64,000 bases of DNA from Pontederia crassipes (taxonomy: Eukaryota; Streptophyta; Magnoliopsida; Commelinales; Pontederiaceae). Made by a program: the position numbers and the translations under genes. The stretch covers positions 9,137,501 through 9,201,500 of the forward strand of contig JAUKPH010000017.1 in NCBI GenBank assembly GCA_030549335.1. The letters are read 5' to 3'. This document shows, one piece after another, positions 31,958-42,850 of the stretch (position 1 is the first letter of the stretch; every line of letters begins with the position of its first letter). Below the pieces are notes generated by a model. The model was given only the letters and a program-made list of their open reading frames with translations, was not told the origin of the DNA and ran no database searches.

Positions 31958-33544
31958 TGTAATAACCAACAAAAAGATAAAAAAAAAGAGAGGAAATAAA
32001 TCTCGGTCGAACCCAAAGCCCAATTAGGATTGGACTCAAGGAAGGATTTAATTATGTTGATGAGATAAAAATCTGATCTCATTAATTAAATTAGAGTGAG
32101 ATTAGGAGAGGAAGATGAGATAAAATTTAAAACCCTTTATTAAATCATGTACAGCTGACCTCACGAAAGAAGGACCCCCCTTTTTGACATCCTGCGAGCA
32201 CGTTGCTTTCGGCTAGGAAGCAAGCCGCCGGGGATCAAGCACGTCTTCCTTTCACCTACTTCAATTACCTGCACCACATGCCCCATCCTTCAGCCCTCTT
32301 CATTGAATTGCAAGCGTTGATTGGTCGAGAGAACCGAGAGGGAAACCGGGGTGGATTCAAGCAGATTTTTAACGAATCAATGATAGGATTCATCGCAACC
32401 AGGTGGGTGAATCGAAATCACCTTGCATGACCCCTGAATAATGTTGAATCATACCCTAATCGTACATGCAAAGAAGAAGAGAAAAGAGAGCTCAAGTTTC
32501 TTGTTTTTCCTTGTTTGATTTTCTTGAATTCATTGATTGATTGATTAATTTCATGCATAATTCATTTCCTGATTGTTCTATTGTTATCCAGATATTACTT
32601 ATATATAGAATTGATCCTATTGTATGACCCCACAGAGATCCCTCACTGATTTACATGATCGACTCTCTTATGAATTTATTTCTCATCGATTCTATCATAT
32701 CCATTGAATCAAGAACAAAGAGCCACAAGTTGTTAAAAGCAATTAATAAGTTCAGATGAAAGATTAATCATGGGTTGCCAGTCCAAGCCAAGTGCAGCAA
32801 GATAAAGGTAGCTCCCTTGGTCATGGTTTGATCACCCATTGATCCGCACAAGGCAGTATCATTTGCCCAGCATACCCCAAGAATTAAAGGCACCTAAAGT
32901 CACCTTGATTTTAATAATAATTCAATATCAAGAAGCATGTTCAAGTCAAGTCAAGTATTCTATGATTTCAAATTTACTAAGCATCATTGATTCTCATGAT
33001 TCATGTTCTATTCTGATTTTTATTCTTATTTCTATTATGATCCATGATACTGACATGTTATCTTTCACGTTCAAGTCAAGCATGATTATTTATTGCTGAT
33101 TATTATATTCATGTCATACATTATATATCATGTGGTTCCTCACTATGCTGTAAAGCTTACAGGAGGACCTCCTCCCTTGTGTCTGATTTTCACAGGACCA
33201 GGTCAGTGACGTGGTGGAGTAGGCGTGTGATGATGAAGCTTTGGCGATAGGACAGCACATGAAATATAGGGCTTTTTAGAGTGTCTTTTAGTTTTCTTTA
33301 CCTTCTGCATTTTAGATTCATGATGTAAAACTTATTTTATTTATTAGCAATGATATAGCCACTTTTAGACTTTCGCAAATTAAAGTTATCATTTTTCTTT
33401 ATTTTCTTTATTAGTCTTTCTTCCGCTGACGTGTCTCGGTTCTTGACTGAGATACGATCAATATTATGGTCAAAGTCATAGCATGCCATAGCGCTTTCAG
33501 ATCGGTCTTCGCCACATGGCGGGGGTCGATTTGGGGGTGTTACA
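31958..33544 (+). repeat. 3' LTR of Tekay C
   Basis: 1,587 bp, co-linear with the 5' LTR except that about 420 bp are missing at 32584, where CTATTGTT joins directly to ATCCAGATATTAC. The missing part is the GGTCGACC array and its flanks. It ends GGGGGTGTTACA, followed by GAAAA. Confidence 0.9.
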
Positions 33545-33682
33545 GAAAACCTATCATGTCCCAAAACTTTGGTAAAGATGTTTGCACGCTCAAACAATGA
33601 CAATATGCTTGCCTTGGACATGATCTCAAATAAAATGATAAATAATCTCTGTGTTTGGTTTGCTTATGGAAATTAGGACTGG
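33545..33682 (-). pseudogene. Copia RNase H fragment between C and E
   Basis: On the minus strand this reads as the region after the IAA motif of Copia RNase H, with a frameshift and a stop. Pieces such as PNFHKQTKH, DHVQGKHI and IFTKVLGHDRF match the family order. It links the fragment at 36480 with the tail at 25050. Confidence 0.7.
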
Positions 33683-36465
33683 TGATAGTGATATTTGGGA
33701 TCGAGTAGTGATAACTTGCTGAGTTTAAAGAAAAGGGTCAAATTTTTAAAGTTTTGGTCTCCCAACTCACTAGTTGCAAGTGCACAGATAAGTTGTAGTA
33801 GACTCAGATTATCGTATGAATTTGAAGTCTAAGACGTCCTAAAATAATCTAGATTAGTTCTACTCTAATGGCTAAAAATAGATTTTTAAGTTGGAAGTGA
33901 AAATAGTTTTTTTAACAAGTGTAGAATGATAACAGGTTTTGGGGTTTTGGAAATTTTTGCAAAACTGAATTATAAATGCTAGATTAATGTCTAGAAAGGT
34001 TTAACTGTCAATGAGGAAGGTTCTTCTAGAATTTGGGGTTCATTTAGATTAATTAAGGATGGAATGAATCAAGTTATCATTAAATGTCCAACTTTTGATT
34101 CAATCTGAAAATGGATGTTCCTACAGCTCAATTAGCCTCTAACTAAGCAACATATTGTCATATAATTATTAGCTAGATTGAATCAATAGAGGGTCCTCAC
34201 TGAAAATCAAGTTATCATTCAGCTCAATTGGAGGTTCATTGCTGATTTTTACAATTCAAAGAAATTCTGCAATGATAACTTGTAATTGCAATCATAAAAA
34301 GATGGAATCATTCCAATCAATCAAACTAGGATGAAATCTACTCAATTATGGTGCTTGTGCTCCTTGGTTCATCTCTGAATTCCAGGGGGATTTAAATTCA
34401 ACCTCTCGGTTGCAAAATAAAATGAAATCCCCACAAACATAATTCAATTGGAAGTGCAAAGCATATGACCACAGGAATTCACAATTTTCATTGCTCCTTG
34501 GTCCATCTTTGGATCTCAAGGATGACCTAATGACTACCTCTCAGCAGTGGATTAAGTTGAGGCTTGACAATGGAAATCAGAATTCAATTGGAAATCAAAA
34601 AATAAAATTCTGCAATTCAGAAATCTGAATTATTAATCCATGGAACCAGGTTTATCAATTGCTTCTTGACCCATCTCTGGACTGCAAGAGATAAGGTTCA
34701 TCTCTCAATGATTGAACAAAATCAGGGGATTCAATTGATAAAATAGTTCCAGCAGAAAATCAGAAAAATCAGAATTCAGGCTTTCAGTTCAGAAATCAGA
34801 GGAACAATATGATTTGAGTCAAAATGATTGTCCAAACATCTTAATTCATTTCTGAATAATATAGGAACAATAGCAACATCCCAGTGACTCAATTAATCAG
34901 ATTGAGAGTGAAGAACATGTTCAACAGCCACAGAAATCAGAATCAGATTCAGAAATTCAGGAAATCAGGCAACTAGAAACCAGAAATCAGAATTAAAAAT
35001 ATAGTGCAATCCAAGAAATTGATAATAACAATTTGTTCATTGCTGGAAGAAGATTAGATCAATGATACTTCTCAGATATAGATTACAATGGGATCTAATA
35101 ACTTCAACAGTGCTGAAATCTGAAAACTAGAAGTAATTTCAGTGCAGGATTATAATTCAGTCCACATCCATTCAAAATTAATCTAAACTACTACCCTATC
35201 CTAGAAGAAATGGAGTTTAGCTCCTCATATTTACAGAACTTGACATCAAATGGATTGAGAAACAGATACAAATCATTGATTAATTGAAACACTCGGCCAG
35301 CAGCTCCAGTCCAGCAGCAGCAGCTCCAGCTTCAGCAGAAACCCTTGCTCAAATCCTCAATGTCCAGCAGCCCTCCAAAATGGAGGCTCCCCTCTCTCCT
35401 CCAGAAATTCCCTCTTTTATATCACTCATGTCCACCCTTGGATCAGCATCAAAATATTCTTCCAAACCCTGATTAAGCCACCTGTCCCAGCTCTGAATTT
35501 TCCAGCTGCTATAGACAGCTTTTGGTGCAGGAAATTAGTGGTCCCCCCACCTTTTTCTACTTTTTGGCCACCTTTTCTCCCTGCTACAAATTCCAAAATA
35601 GCAAGCATCAAAGCCCTTGAATGATATTTTGACAAATAAAGATTAGGATGATGATAGTTGCTAGCTCAGATATCAAATGGTATTAGGTGTTGTGCAGGAA
35701 TGAAAACTTGTATCAAAATTAATGAATTAAGGGGCCCGGAATGATAACTTTAAGTAAATCCTGGAAAATGTCCAAATATGGGTGGTTCAAAGCATTTCAG
35801 GCATCAAATGAATTAGAGTGGCAAGTGAGTGAAGTCAGAAATCAAATATGAATGAGATTTCTAAGGAGTGATAACTTGGGTGCCCAAAAACGATAACTTA
35901 TATGATTTAAAAATGATAACTTGTGATAACTTGAGTTGTGGTTATCCAAATGTGATGAAATTTGACCAGCAATGAGTTAAAACAATAATAAGATGATTGC
36001 TTAAGGAACATGTGCAGAATTAATGATTTTGCATGTCGAAATGATAGAATTATCCTTTAACGATAATTTGGCAAAGGAAAAATGATAACTTATTCAAATG
36101 GACTTAAAACTCTGCACAAGTTGAGATGCGACTATCCAAATATGATTTATACATGATAATGATGGATTTAGGGCCAGAAAATCATTGAAAATCAGTTCAC
36201 TCAAAATAATGATAACTTGATATATGGGAATGATAACTTGTCCTCAAAATGATAACTTGACATAGAATTTAAATATTAATGAATTTTGGCATTTCAGAAC
36301 CTCTATGCACATGGAATTAAGTATGAAATGAGGAATATCAACTAGTTATCACAATGTATGCATTCCAAATATAATTGGCCCAAATATAAGCAAAAGTGGG
36401 ACTCGATATGTGTATGAATTGCATCTAAAATGGGTTAGAAACATATAGTGATCAGCTAGTGATCA
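33683..36465 (-). mobile_element. Solo LTR E, same family as element B
   Basis: A 2,783-bp LTR related along its whole length to the LTRs of element B, from TGATAGTGATATTTGGG to CTAGTGATCA. The flanks ACTGG (33678-33682) and ATTGG (36466-36470) are a 4-of-5 match for a target duplication. The same GATAACTT word cluster is present (35740-36260). No internal region remains, so it most likely arose by recombination between two LTRs. It splits the Copia RNase H gene immediately after the conserved I-A-A residues. Confidence 0.85.
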
Positions 36466-36470
36466 ATTGG

Positions 36471-37738
36471 CGGCAATGCATATTGTTGATTGATTGTCAC
36501 ATAGGCGATGATGAGTGACCTACAAAGAAGATAGGAGAAAATTTAGGCAAATAAGATTCCTAGTTGTTGCGGCAAATGCTCTATATTCAACTTTGGTAGA
36601 AGATCATGATATTGTTGGTCGCTTCTTTGTCTTTCAAGAAATAGGACTGCCACTGAAAGTTATGAAGAAGCCGATCATGGAGCACCGAGTTAAAGGGCAA
36701 CTTGTCCAATTAGAATCACTATATGCAACAAGATTAAGAGAATCTAATTGTAGAAAAAAAAACCTAGCTCTAGGAGAATTTTAAATAATGAATGACTCAT
36801 AGAGTGGAATCCCAATATTTTTCTTAGGATCAGAAATGAATTGAGCAAGGATGTAGGTGGAGTAAGAAAGCTTGGAACGAGTTATTGTGCAATAGACTAG
36901 ACGTTCAACAAGATGACAATATTGACTAGGATCTGCCATGGAATCACTAGAAATAAAAGCAAGTTTGTGCGTGGTTCAATTGGGAAAGCAACGGTCTTTG
37001 CTTCCAGACAGGCCATATTCTTTTATAAATCCATTGCAAACTTCCTTTGGGAAAGAAAAAGATCAGCATCTTTGGAATGATTTCTATTCCCAAAAATAAT
37101 GCACATGCCCAGGTCCTTTAGTAACATGTTTGTAGGTAAGGCTTAAACATTGTGCAATATGAGTGTTATTGCTAAAAAGAAACATATCATCCACATATAT
37201 GAGAAGACCAATAAATATATGACCATTATTATATGTGAAAAAAGAATAATATGCATGAGATTGCTAAAAGCCATATGCCCAAAGAGCCTCACTAAGTTTG
37301 TAACCCAAAGAGCCTCACTAAGTTTGTAAAACAAGCTACGAGCAGCTTATCGAAGACCATATAAAGGGTTTTGGAGACGACAAATAGATACAACAAAACA
37401 TGGATAGAGATGTATGAAGGCTTCTTCATCGAGATCTCCATAAAGGAAGGCATTGTGGACATCTAGTTGGTGGATTTTCGAACAATGTGCAAGAGTAATA
37501 ACAAGAGGGCCCCTCATAGTTACAAGTTTGGGAACAAGTGTGAATGTTTCATTATAATCCACACCTTCAACTTGAGTGAATTCTTTTGCAACTAGACGCG
37601 CTTTGTAGGTTCAATGTTGGCATCGACACTGCATTTGATTTTATACACCCATTTGCATCCAATAAGATACTTATTTGGGATTAGTTGTTGTAATATCCAT
37701 GTCTTATTGAAGAGAGAAAATTAAGCCCATTGGACATA
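36471..37738 (-). pseudogene. Copia reverse transcriptase and RNase H fragment
   Basis: On the minus strand from about 37740: SYWMQMGV-like remnants, then ARLVAKEFTQVEGVDYNETF, then KIHQLDVHNAFLYGDLDEE and SICRLQNPLYGLR, the classic Copia RT segments (37347-37670). A catalytic-loop remnant follows (MWMICFF, where a Y-V-D-D box is expected) at about 37180. RNase H at 36480-36780 has LVAYSDSNWTSCPLTRCSMI and GSPISWKTKKRPTIS, ending LCDNQSTICIAA. Multiple frameshifts and stops are present. Removal of solo LTR F joins this to the 38124-38330 piece. Confidence 0.8.
37278..37329. repeat. 26-bp tandem duplication in Copia pol
   Basis: Two adjacent identical copies of a 26-bp unit beginning CCCAAAGAGCCTCAC (37278-37303 and 37304-37329). 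26 is not a multiple of three, so the duplication shifts the RT reading frame. Confidence 0.8.
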
Positions 37739-37743
37739 GCTAC

Positions 37744-38118
37744 TGTTGATGTGCCTTGAATTATGTATCATGTACTCAAAATTATGAAAGAAAAAAAATG
37801 AGAAAGAAGGAAAAATGAGGATATGTGGCGGAAGCGGAGTAGGCCCAAGCCTGTAGCCCGTCATTGATTCTCATGTTGGGTGCGAGAGGCGAAGCCCCCC
37901 GTGGTATGGACCTTTATATATGAAGGTTAGGGTTTCAATGATGTACTCTCTTTTTGCTCATGGTGAATTCTCTCTGGCGGCGACCTCCTTTGTCCATGGA
38001 TGTTTTTTTCTTGTTCACATTGATCAAGAGAGTTTCATCACGTTAAATCCCTGTGTTTATCTTCTCTTTCTTTCGTTATTTTGATTATTGATCGATCCTC
38101 GGTGTTCTATTCCCCACA
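37744..38118 (+). mobile_element. Solo LTR F (small LTR retrotransposon)
   Basis: A 375-bp insertion starting TGTTGATGTGCC and ending TATTCCCCACA, flanked by a perfect 5-bp duplication GCTAC (37739-37743 and 38119-38123). It has a TATA box (CCTTTATATATGAAGG at about 37911-37926), TG/CA ends and no coding capacity, all consistent with a solo LTR of a Copia-type element. It interrupts the Copia pol linker between SRWHVA and AMSNG. Confidence 0.78.
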
Positions 38119-38123
38119 GCTAC

Positions 38124-38440
38124 ATGCCAGCGACTATCCTAAATTTCTTCATGATAGTTATATGGTTCATGTTGAGTGTCGAATGCAACAAGGAAAGATT
38201 TATATGGAGCATAAAAATTAGATTACATGACATAATTATGAATTGGATATTTCATACTTGAAGATCTAATGGAGCTAGATGTCAAACTAGAAGAGACATC
38301 ACAAGAGGTAACATGGCATATGTAATCCTCTAAATAAGTTGGAGCTTGGAAGGTCGAGAACTGGTAACAATGTCACCATTGCCATCAATATAAGAAGTAA
38401 TATTTGAATCAGACATCTCCAAATCTGGAACAACATCTTA
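38124..38440 (-). pseudogene. Copia pol linker fragment next to the 5' LTR
   Basis: On the minus strand: APTYLEDYICHVTSC, then KYPIHNYVM, then EPYNYHEEI and DSRWHVA, the linker between integrase and RT in plant Copia elements. It abuts the 5' LTR at 38441 without gag, protease or integrase, and without a primer site. A large internal deletion therefore joins the LTR to mid-pol. Confidence 0.7.
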
Positions 38441-38616
38441 TGTTACAAGAAAATAAAATATATTGTGTACAAACATCATATATACAAGTAGCTATAGTGG
38501 ATCTTCTCAATTGCTAAGATTTGATAGAATATTAGCAAATTGACTTCTTGTTCAACTTTTTTGTTCAGAGATAGATATTGTTAAGTTTTATTAGTTGTGA
38601 GTAAACTTTAATAGCA
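38441..38616 (-). repeat. Copia LTR, right copy (5' LTR)
   Basis: 176 bp from TGTTACAAGAAAAT to TTTAATAGCA on the plus strand, with TG/CA ends. It matches the left copy at 24837-25081 with many differences, which fits an old element. Confidence 0.65.
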
Positions 38617-38900
38617 GGCTTATCCACTCCAAATTACTCTTAAGTAATATAAAATTTATAAAATTTGAATTATCTTAGCAGATAACTAGAGTATTGCTAA
38701 TTATGTTTTCATCAAATTTATTGGACATATTGTATCTTAATTGCATCTCTTCTTTCTTTATTTTTTTTCAAGCTTTGTTTGGGATGAAAGGAGTGCAAGG
38801 GAGAAGTGAGAAAATATATTCTTCTCGTCTGATTGAATTTAAGTTGGAGGCGAATGAATGAAAAAAAAAATCTCCTTTTTCTTGCATATTTTTTTATGGC
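38617..38900. other. AT-rich DNA, no gene recognised
   Basis: I see no open frame or element boundary that I can support. It includes a short stretch beginning GTTTGGGATGAAAGG that could be an eroded MITE end. Confidence 0.35.
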
Positions 38901-38915
38901 TATTTTCCCTACGGG

Positions 38916-39101
38916 AACTCCGCCTATGTTTTATAGCCGGTCCCAAGCCCGGATAAAGGAGGAGGGTTGTATTAGGCCCCGACAGCCAGCGTAAAACCCT
39001 GTCGAATCGCATGAACATGGATCAACGAATAGCGTCGTATGATCCATGTAGCCGACCCCACCTAGTGGGATAAGGCTTTGTTGTTGTTGTTGTTGTTGTT
39101 G
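38916..39101 (+). mobile_element. RTE-type LINE 3' end (5'-truncated) or related SINE
   Basis: A 186-bp insertion ending TAGTGGGATAAGGCTTTG followed by a (TTG)n tail, the typical 3' end of plant RTE-clade LINEs and SINEs that share it. TATAGCCGGTCCCAAGCCC near the start is also part of that conserved region. It is flanked by a 15-bp target duplication with one mismatch (TATTTTCCCTACGGG at 38901-38915; TATTTTTCCTACGGG at 39102-39116). This supports retroposition with 5' truncation. LINE versus SINE cannot be decided from this piece alone. Confidence 0.8.
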
Positions 39102-39116
39102 TATTTTTCCTACGGG

Positions 39117-40237
39117 TCAAAATCCTTCACATTTTTTGACGAAATTTACGATGGTGAGAAATGTCCTTTTGAACTACCGACGGGCAAAGCACTTGTTGCT
39201 AATGCTAATGACAAAAAAAATTGTCATTATCATATTAAGGTTTCCAACGATCGTAGCTTTCAAAATTATCGATGGATTTTGTTCGGTCGATAGTTTCCAA
39301 GGCTAGGACTGTCAAAATCTGAATTTTATATTTTAATTATGTATAATAAAATATTGACATATGATTAATATTTTATTATTAAGGTTTTTTACGGTCTTGA
39401 CCTTCGAAATTATTGACATATTTTATTTCATCGATAGTTTCGAAGGTAAGGACCATCGAAATCTGAATTTATAATAAAACTTATTATAATACCATATAAT
39501 AAAATATTGGCATATGATTAATATTTTATTATTGAGGTTCCCGACAATTGTAACCTTCAAAATTACTGACGGATTTATTCCATTGGTAGTTCTAAAGACT
39601 AGAACCGTAAGAATCTTAGTTTATAGTAAAATATCATAATACTATATAATAAATATTGACATATGATTAATGTTTTATTATTTAGGTTTTCGATGGTCGT
39701 AGCCTTCTTGACGGATTTTATATCGTTGGTACCTCCGAAGGTTAGGACCATTAGGCCACTTGCCATCATATTTGTCCGCACTTGTGGTTGGATCTGACCG
39801 CTTGCACTTGGATTTGGTCACTTGCGGCCGGATTTGATTGCAAGAAGATGATTTTTTAAAAAAATGTTTCTGATGAAACTAACCCGTCGAAAGTTTTGAA
39901 AGAAGAGTGCCCTTCGGAAGTTCCAACTGACGGGGGCCCATCGAAAATTCCATGAGCAACTCTTATCAGAAGTAGTCTCCGAGCACACATTCTTCAGAAG
40001 TTATGACAGGTTAGTCTCACTTGAAGTTTCGAAAAGCATCTTTGATACAGTTGTACCTAGCAAAAATATCAACAATTTTAATCCATCCATCGGAAAACCA
40101 TTTCCGACAAGCATTTTTTCAACGACATGGCCCTTTCTCAAAGTCCGTCATAAATTAGATGTTGTGATGAATTTTACGGAGTTTCCGGCATATTCTGTCG
40201 TCAAAATTCAAAAAAAATGTTGTAATGTTCCTCCAAC
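39117..40237. mobile_element. Degenerate CACTA-like subterminal-repeat region
   Basis: Contains many diverged words like those near 1890-2522 (TTCGAAGG, GACGGATTT, CCGTCGAAA) and ends in an eroded terminus-like TGTTGTAATG at about 40229, compared with the usual TCTTGTAGTG. A tandem repeat of about 150 bp fills its left part. No transposase is present. The CACTA assignment rests on the subterminal words and is tentative. The sequence probably extends to the left of the RTE insertion. Confidence 0.4.
39239..39755. repeat. Tandem repeat of about 150 bp, roughly 3.5 copies
   Basis: Units begin near 39239, 39383, 39536 and 39685 (spacing 144, 153 and 149). Each starts GGTTT, then has a TCGTAG/CCTTC segment, GACGGATTT, a GAAGG.TAGGACC segment and an AT-rich stretch containing ATATGATTAATATTTTATT. 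Copies are clearly diverged from one another. The last copy is partial. Confidence 0.7.
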
Positions 40238-41946
40238 CTTCTTCCATATTTTTTCAACCTCAAAATAGGATGAGAAAAAAGCTAATCAATATATTTTTTA
40301 TTCATATTTAATTAAATTATAAAGTATGTATATCTAATTAAAATAGGAATACATATGAAAAGCGCATATTTATTCAAATAAATTTATTATTCCATTTAAT
40401 TTCTTCATTTCTCTTAATTACTCCATCTATGAATATTTTCACCTCCATTCCTTCTCTCTTTTTTTCTTTCTTAAAGAGAGGAAAAAAATCCTCTGTTTCA
40501 TTCGTCTGACAATGCAGAGAGATCAAGAAGCAAGTAGGGCAATTTTTTTTAATCATGTTGTCCAATTTAATACGAGTCCGACCTCAATTTAAGTCCAACT
40601 TGAAATAAACTACTAGAGGACTCTCTAAAATTATAATAATTATTATATAATAAGGTGTCCCTTTAGAATTCATATTCTAAATTAATTTGGACCCTTGAAA
40701 TCGACCCGGACAATAAATATATTTAAAATTGATTTGTTAATTATTTAACTCTATGATTGAAGCCTCGTCGAACAACGCTTCATCGAGTGCAACCTGCCTG
40801 TTACTAAGAAAATTTTATTAAGAATTTTTTATTGAGAAATTAGCGACAGCATTTTATTTTATCCTATGGTTATTAAGAAAATTAGAGCACACAATTAATA
40901 CAACAAGTTGTTGATTGGTAACGTGACTAAAATTATTTCCTTTTAACATGTCTGAACTTTGTTCACATGTAACCTTAAATTATAAATTTTAGTCCTTAAA
41001 TTTGTTTTAATTTGAGATTTAAATCATTCAGTTAAGTTGGATCTAAAATTTCATTAAATTATTTTTTATTATCTATGAAGTATAAATATCATACTTACCT
41101 TTTTAATCTAAGAAAAATTATAAAAAAGAATAAAACAATTAACATGAGCATGATAATTTATAAAATATTATTATCAAACAATAATTTTCGTTTATTAATT
41201 ATTTTTATTTTAAAATATTTTTCTGCAATAAAAAAGTAAGAGAAAAAATTATATTTCACAATTATTAAAAATGTTGACAAAAAGTTAAAAAAAACTATAG
41301 TTCAAAAGAGTTAAAAAAAGTGACCTAATTTTTAAGGAACTTTTATCTTTTATTAAGTTAATGAAAGATAGTCATATTAAAAGAAATATAAGTAGAGCAC
41401 GCACCAGTGATTTCATGACTCCATATGTAAATTAATTCCATCATACGATTTGTTTGGTAATTAGCTAAGGAAGAGATCGGAAATGATAATGGACTGGAAT
41501 ACTAAGTTTTATGTTTAGATAAAATATTATGAAAGAGGGTGAGTTGAAATATAAAATATTTATTTGTTTAAAAATTACTTTTATCCTTCATTGTTTATAA
41601 ACTATTTATATTATATATTTATCTACTACTACATTTTATTTTCCCTTTTATATTTGTGTTCACCTATTTTTTTCTGGTTTACTGTATTCTTTATTTCCTT
41701 TTTTTATTTATTTTATTATTCATTGTGAAAAGAGAGATTAATTATGTAAAATATTATTAATCTTTTTCAATAATCATTCTCGTTTCATTTTCGTAAAAGA
41801 TTGGTGACTATAGGGTTTGATCTACTAAGTTACTCAAACATAATAATAACTATACTGCCACCCCATCTAACAAATTGGTGACTATAGGATTTGATCTACT
41901 AAGTTTTGTTAATATGTGGTCTCAAACTAAGTGTTAGACTTAAGTG
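40238..41946. other. AT-rich intergenic DNA, no gene recognised
   Basis: Very AT-rich with long A and T runs and no convincing coding frame. The part at 41450-41830 has purine-rich and pyrimidine-rich flanks around an AT core and might be an eroded MITE. I cannot define its ends. Confidence 0.35.
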
Positions 41947-42850
41947 AATAAATTTCATCAAATACCTTTTAACTTTGGACTCTTTTTCTATGTTATACTC
42001 AAGCAATTACGTGGATGTAGCAGTTACGTGGCGAGTTTCTCTCTCCTTCACGCAAGCAATCGTCCGACGTGGCATTGTTAACAAAATAGAAAAAGAGGAA
42101 GCCAAGAGAAGTTTCCCGACCTTGTCGGAGGTCGAAAGGGGGGAGACCCCTTGTTCCCTGCTCTCACCGGCGCGAAGGGGGTCCCCCCCCATTTCCCTGC
42201 GCTGGTGAGAAGGGAAAGTTCTCTCCCTCCCTCACCCCCCCCCCCCCCCCACACACACACCTCTGGCAATCCCACCCGGAGGTCACATCAGAGAGGGGGG
42301 AGACCCTCCTTTCCCTGCGCTCGTCAATGCAGGGAAGGGGGGTGCCGATGAGCGAGGAAAAGGAGGGGGTGGCCCCCCCCTCTGCGACCTTCGGCAAGTC
42401 GCATGAGGTCAACGAAGACCTCCCCCCCCCCCCCCCCCACCCTCCTTGCACCTGCGAGCGGATGGAAAAGGGGGGCCCTGCGATGAGACCTTCGGGCAAG
42501 GTCGTAGAGGGGGCTCAACCCCCATCCTCTAAGACCTCTGAGCGAGGTTCCAGATGGGGGGCGACCCCCTTTCCCCTCTCGTTGACACAGGGAAAGGGGG
42601 GCCTCTACAACCTCCAGACAGCTAGGTCGCAGAGGGGGCGATGTTTTTGACCTCCGACGAGGTCGGACGATCTCTTAGCTTCACCAATTTTTTTATTTTT
42701 AATATTATTTTTATTTTTTTAATGATGCCACATCGGACAAGTCAGTGAAATAAGTTACACCATGGATGGTAGTCTTGTTACAAAGTGAAGTTTGAGGATA
42801 GCGCTGAGAAAGAGTCCAAAGTTGAAGGATATTTTGTAAAATTTACCCCA
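41947..42850. mobile_element. Long-inverted-repeat element with GC-rich core (possible Pack-MULE)
   Basis: The outer arms 41947-41989 and about 42805-42850 are imperfect inverted repeats of each other, sharing CAACTTTGGACTCTTT against AAAGAGTCCAAAGTTG. Further in, GACGTGGCATT pairs with ATGCCACATC, and CCTTGTCGGAGGTC with GACCTCCGACGAGG, so the inverted structure extends for roughly 150-200 bp per side. The core (42110-42650) is strikingly GC-rich with C runs up to 17 or more. A 9-bp near-match AAACTAAGT / AAACTTAGT flanks it loosely. Long TIRs with a GC-rich core fit a Mutator-like element carrying captured DNA, but I recognise no host gene in the core. Confidence 0.5.

Larger units (their letters stand above)
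25133..33544 (+). mobile_element. Tekay/Del-type Ty3-gypsy retrotransposon C
   Basis: An 8,412-bp element with a perfect target duplication GAAAA (25128-25132 and 33545-33549), inserted in the RNase H tail of the Copia element. LTRs are unequal, 2,005 bp at the left and 1,587 bp at the right. The internal order is gag, protease, RT, RNase H, integrase, chromodomain and polypurine tract. It is related to element A but belongs to another subfamily, as LTR sequences differ greatly in places. The primer-binding site is deleted. Several stops, a mutated protease motif and a mutated RT box make it non-functional. Confidence 0.92.
24837..38616 (-). mobile_element. Old Ty1-copia element holding three nested insertions
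   Basis: Minus-strand Copia element bounded by short LTR-like ends at about 24837-25081 and 38441-38616. Removing Tekay C, solo LTR E and solo LTR F brings together a run of Copia pol: pre-RT linker (38124-38330), RT (about 37140-37740), RNase H (36480-36780 and 33550-33682) and the last residues before the 3' LTR (about 25060-25132, LSKLGVQDLHSP). Gag, protease and integrase are absent and no primer site follows the 5' LTR, so the element was internally deleted. I did not find a matching target duplication. It is the oldest layer here. Confidence 0.75.

Noticed and set aside
41975..42650. Several 60-110-codon frames in the GC-rich block.
   Set aside because: Low-complexity translations rich in Gly, Pro and Arg on both strands, caused by the C and G runs; no domain is recognisable.
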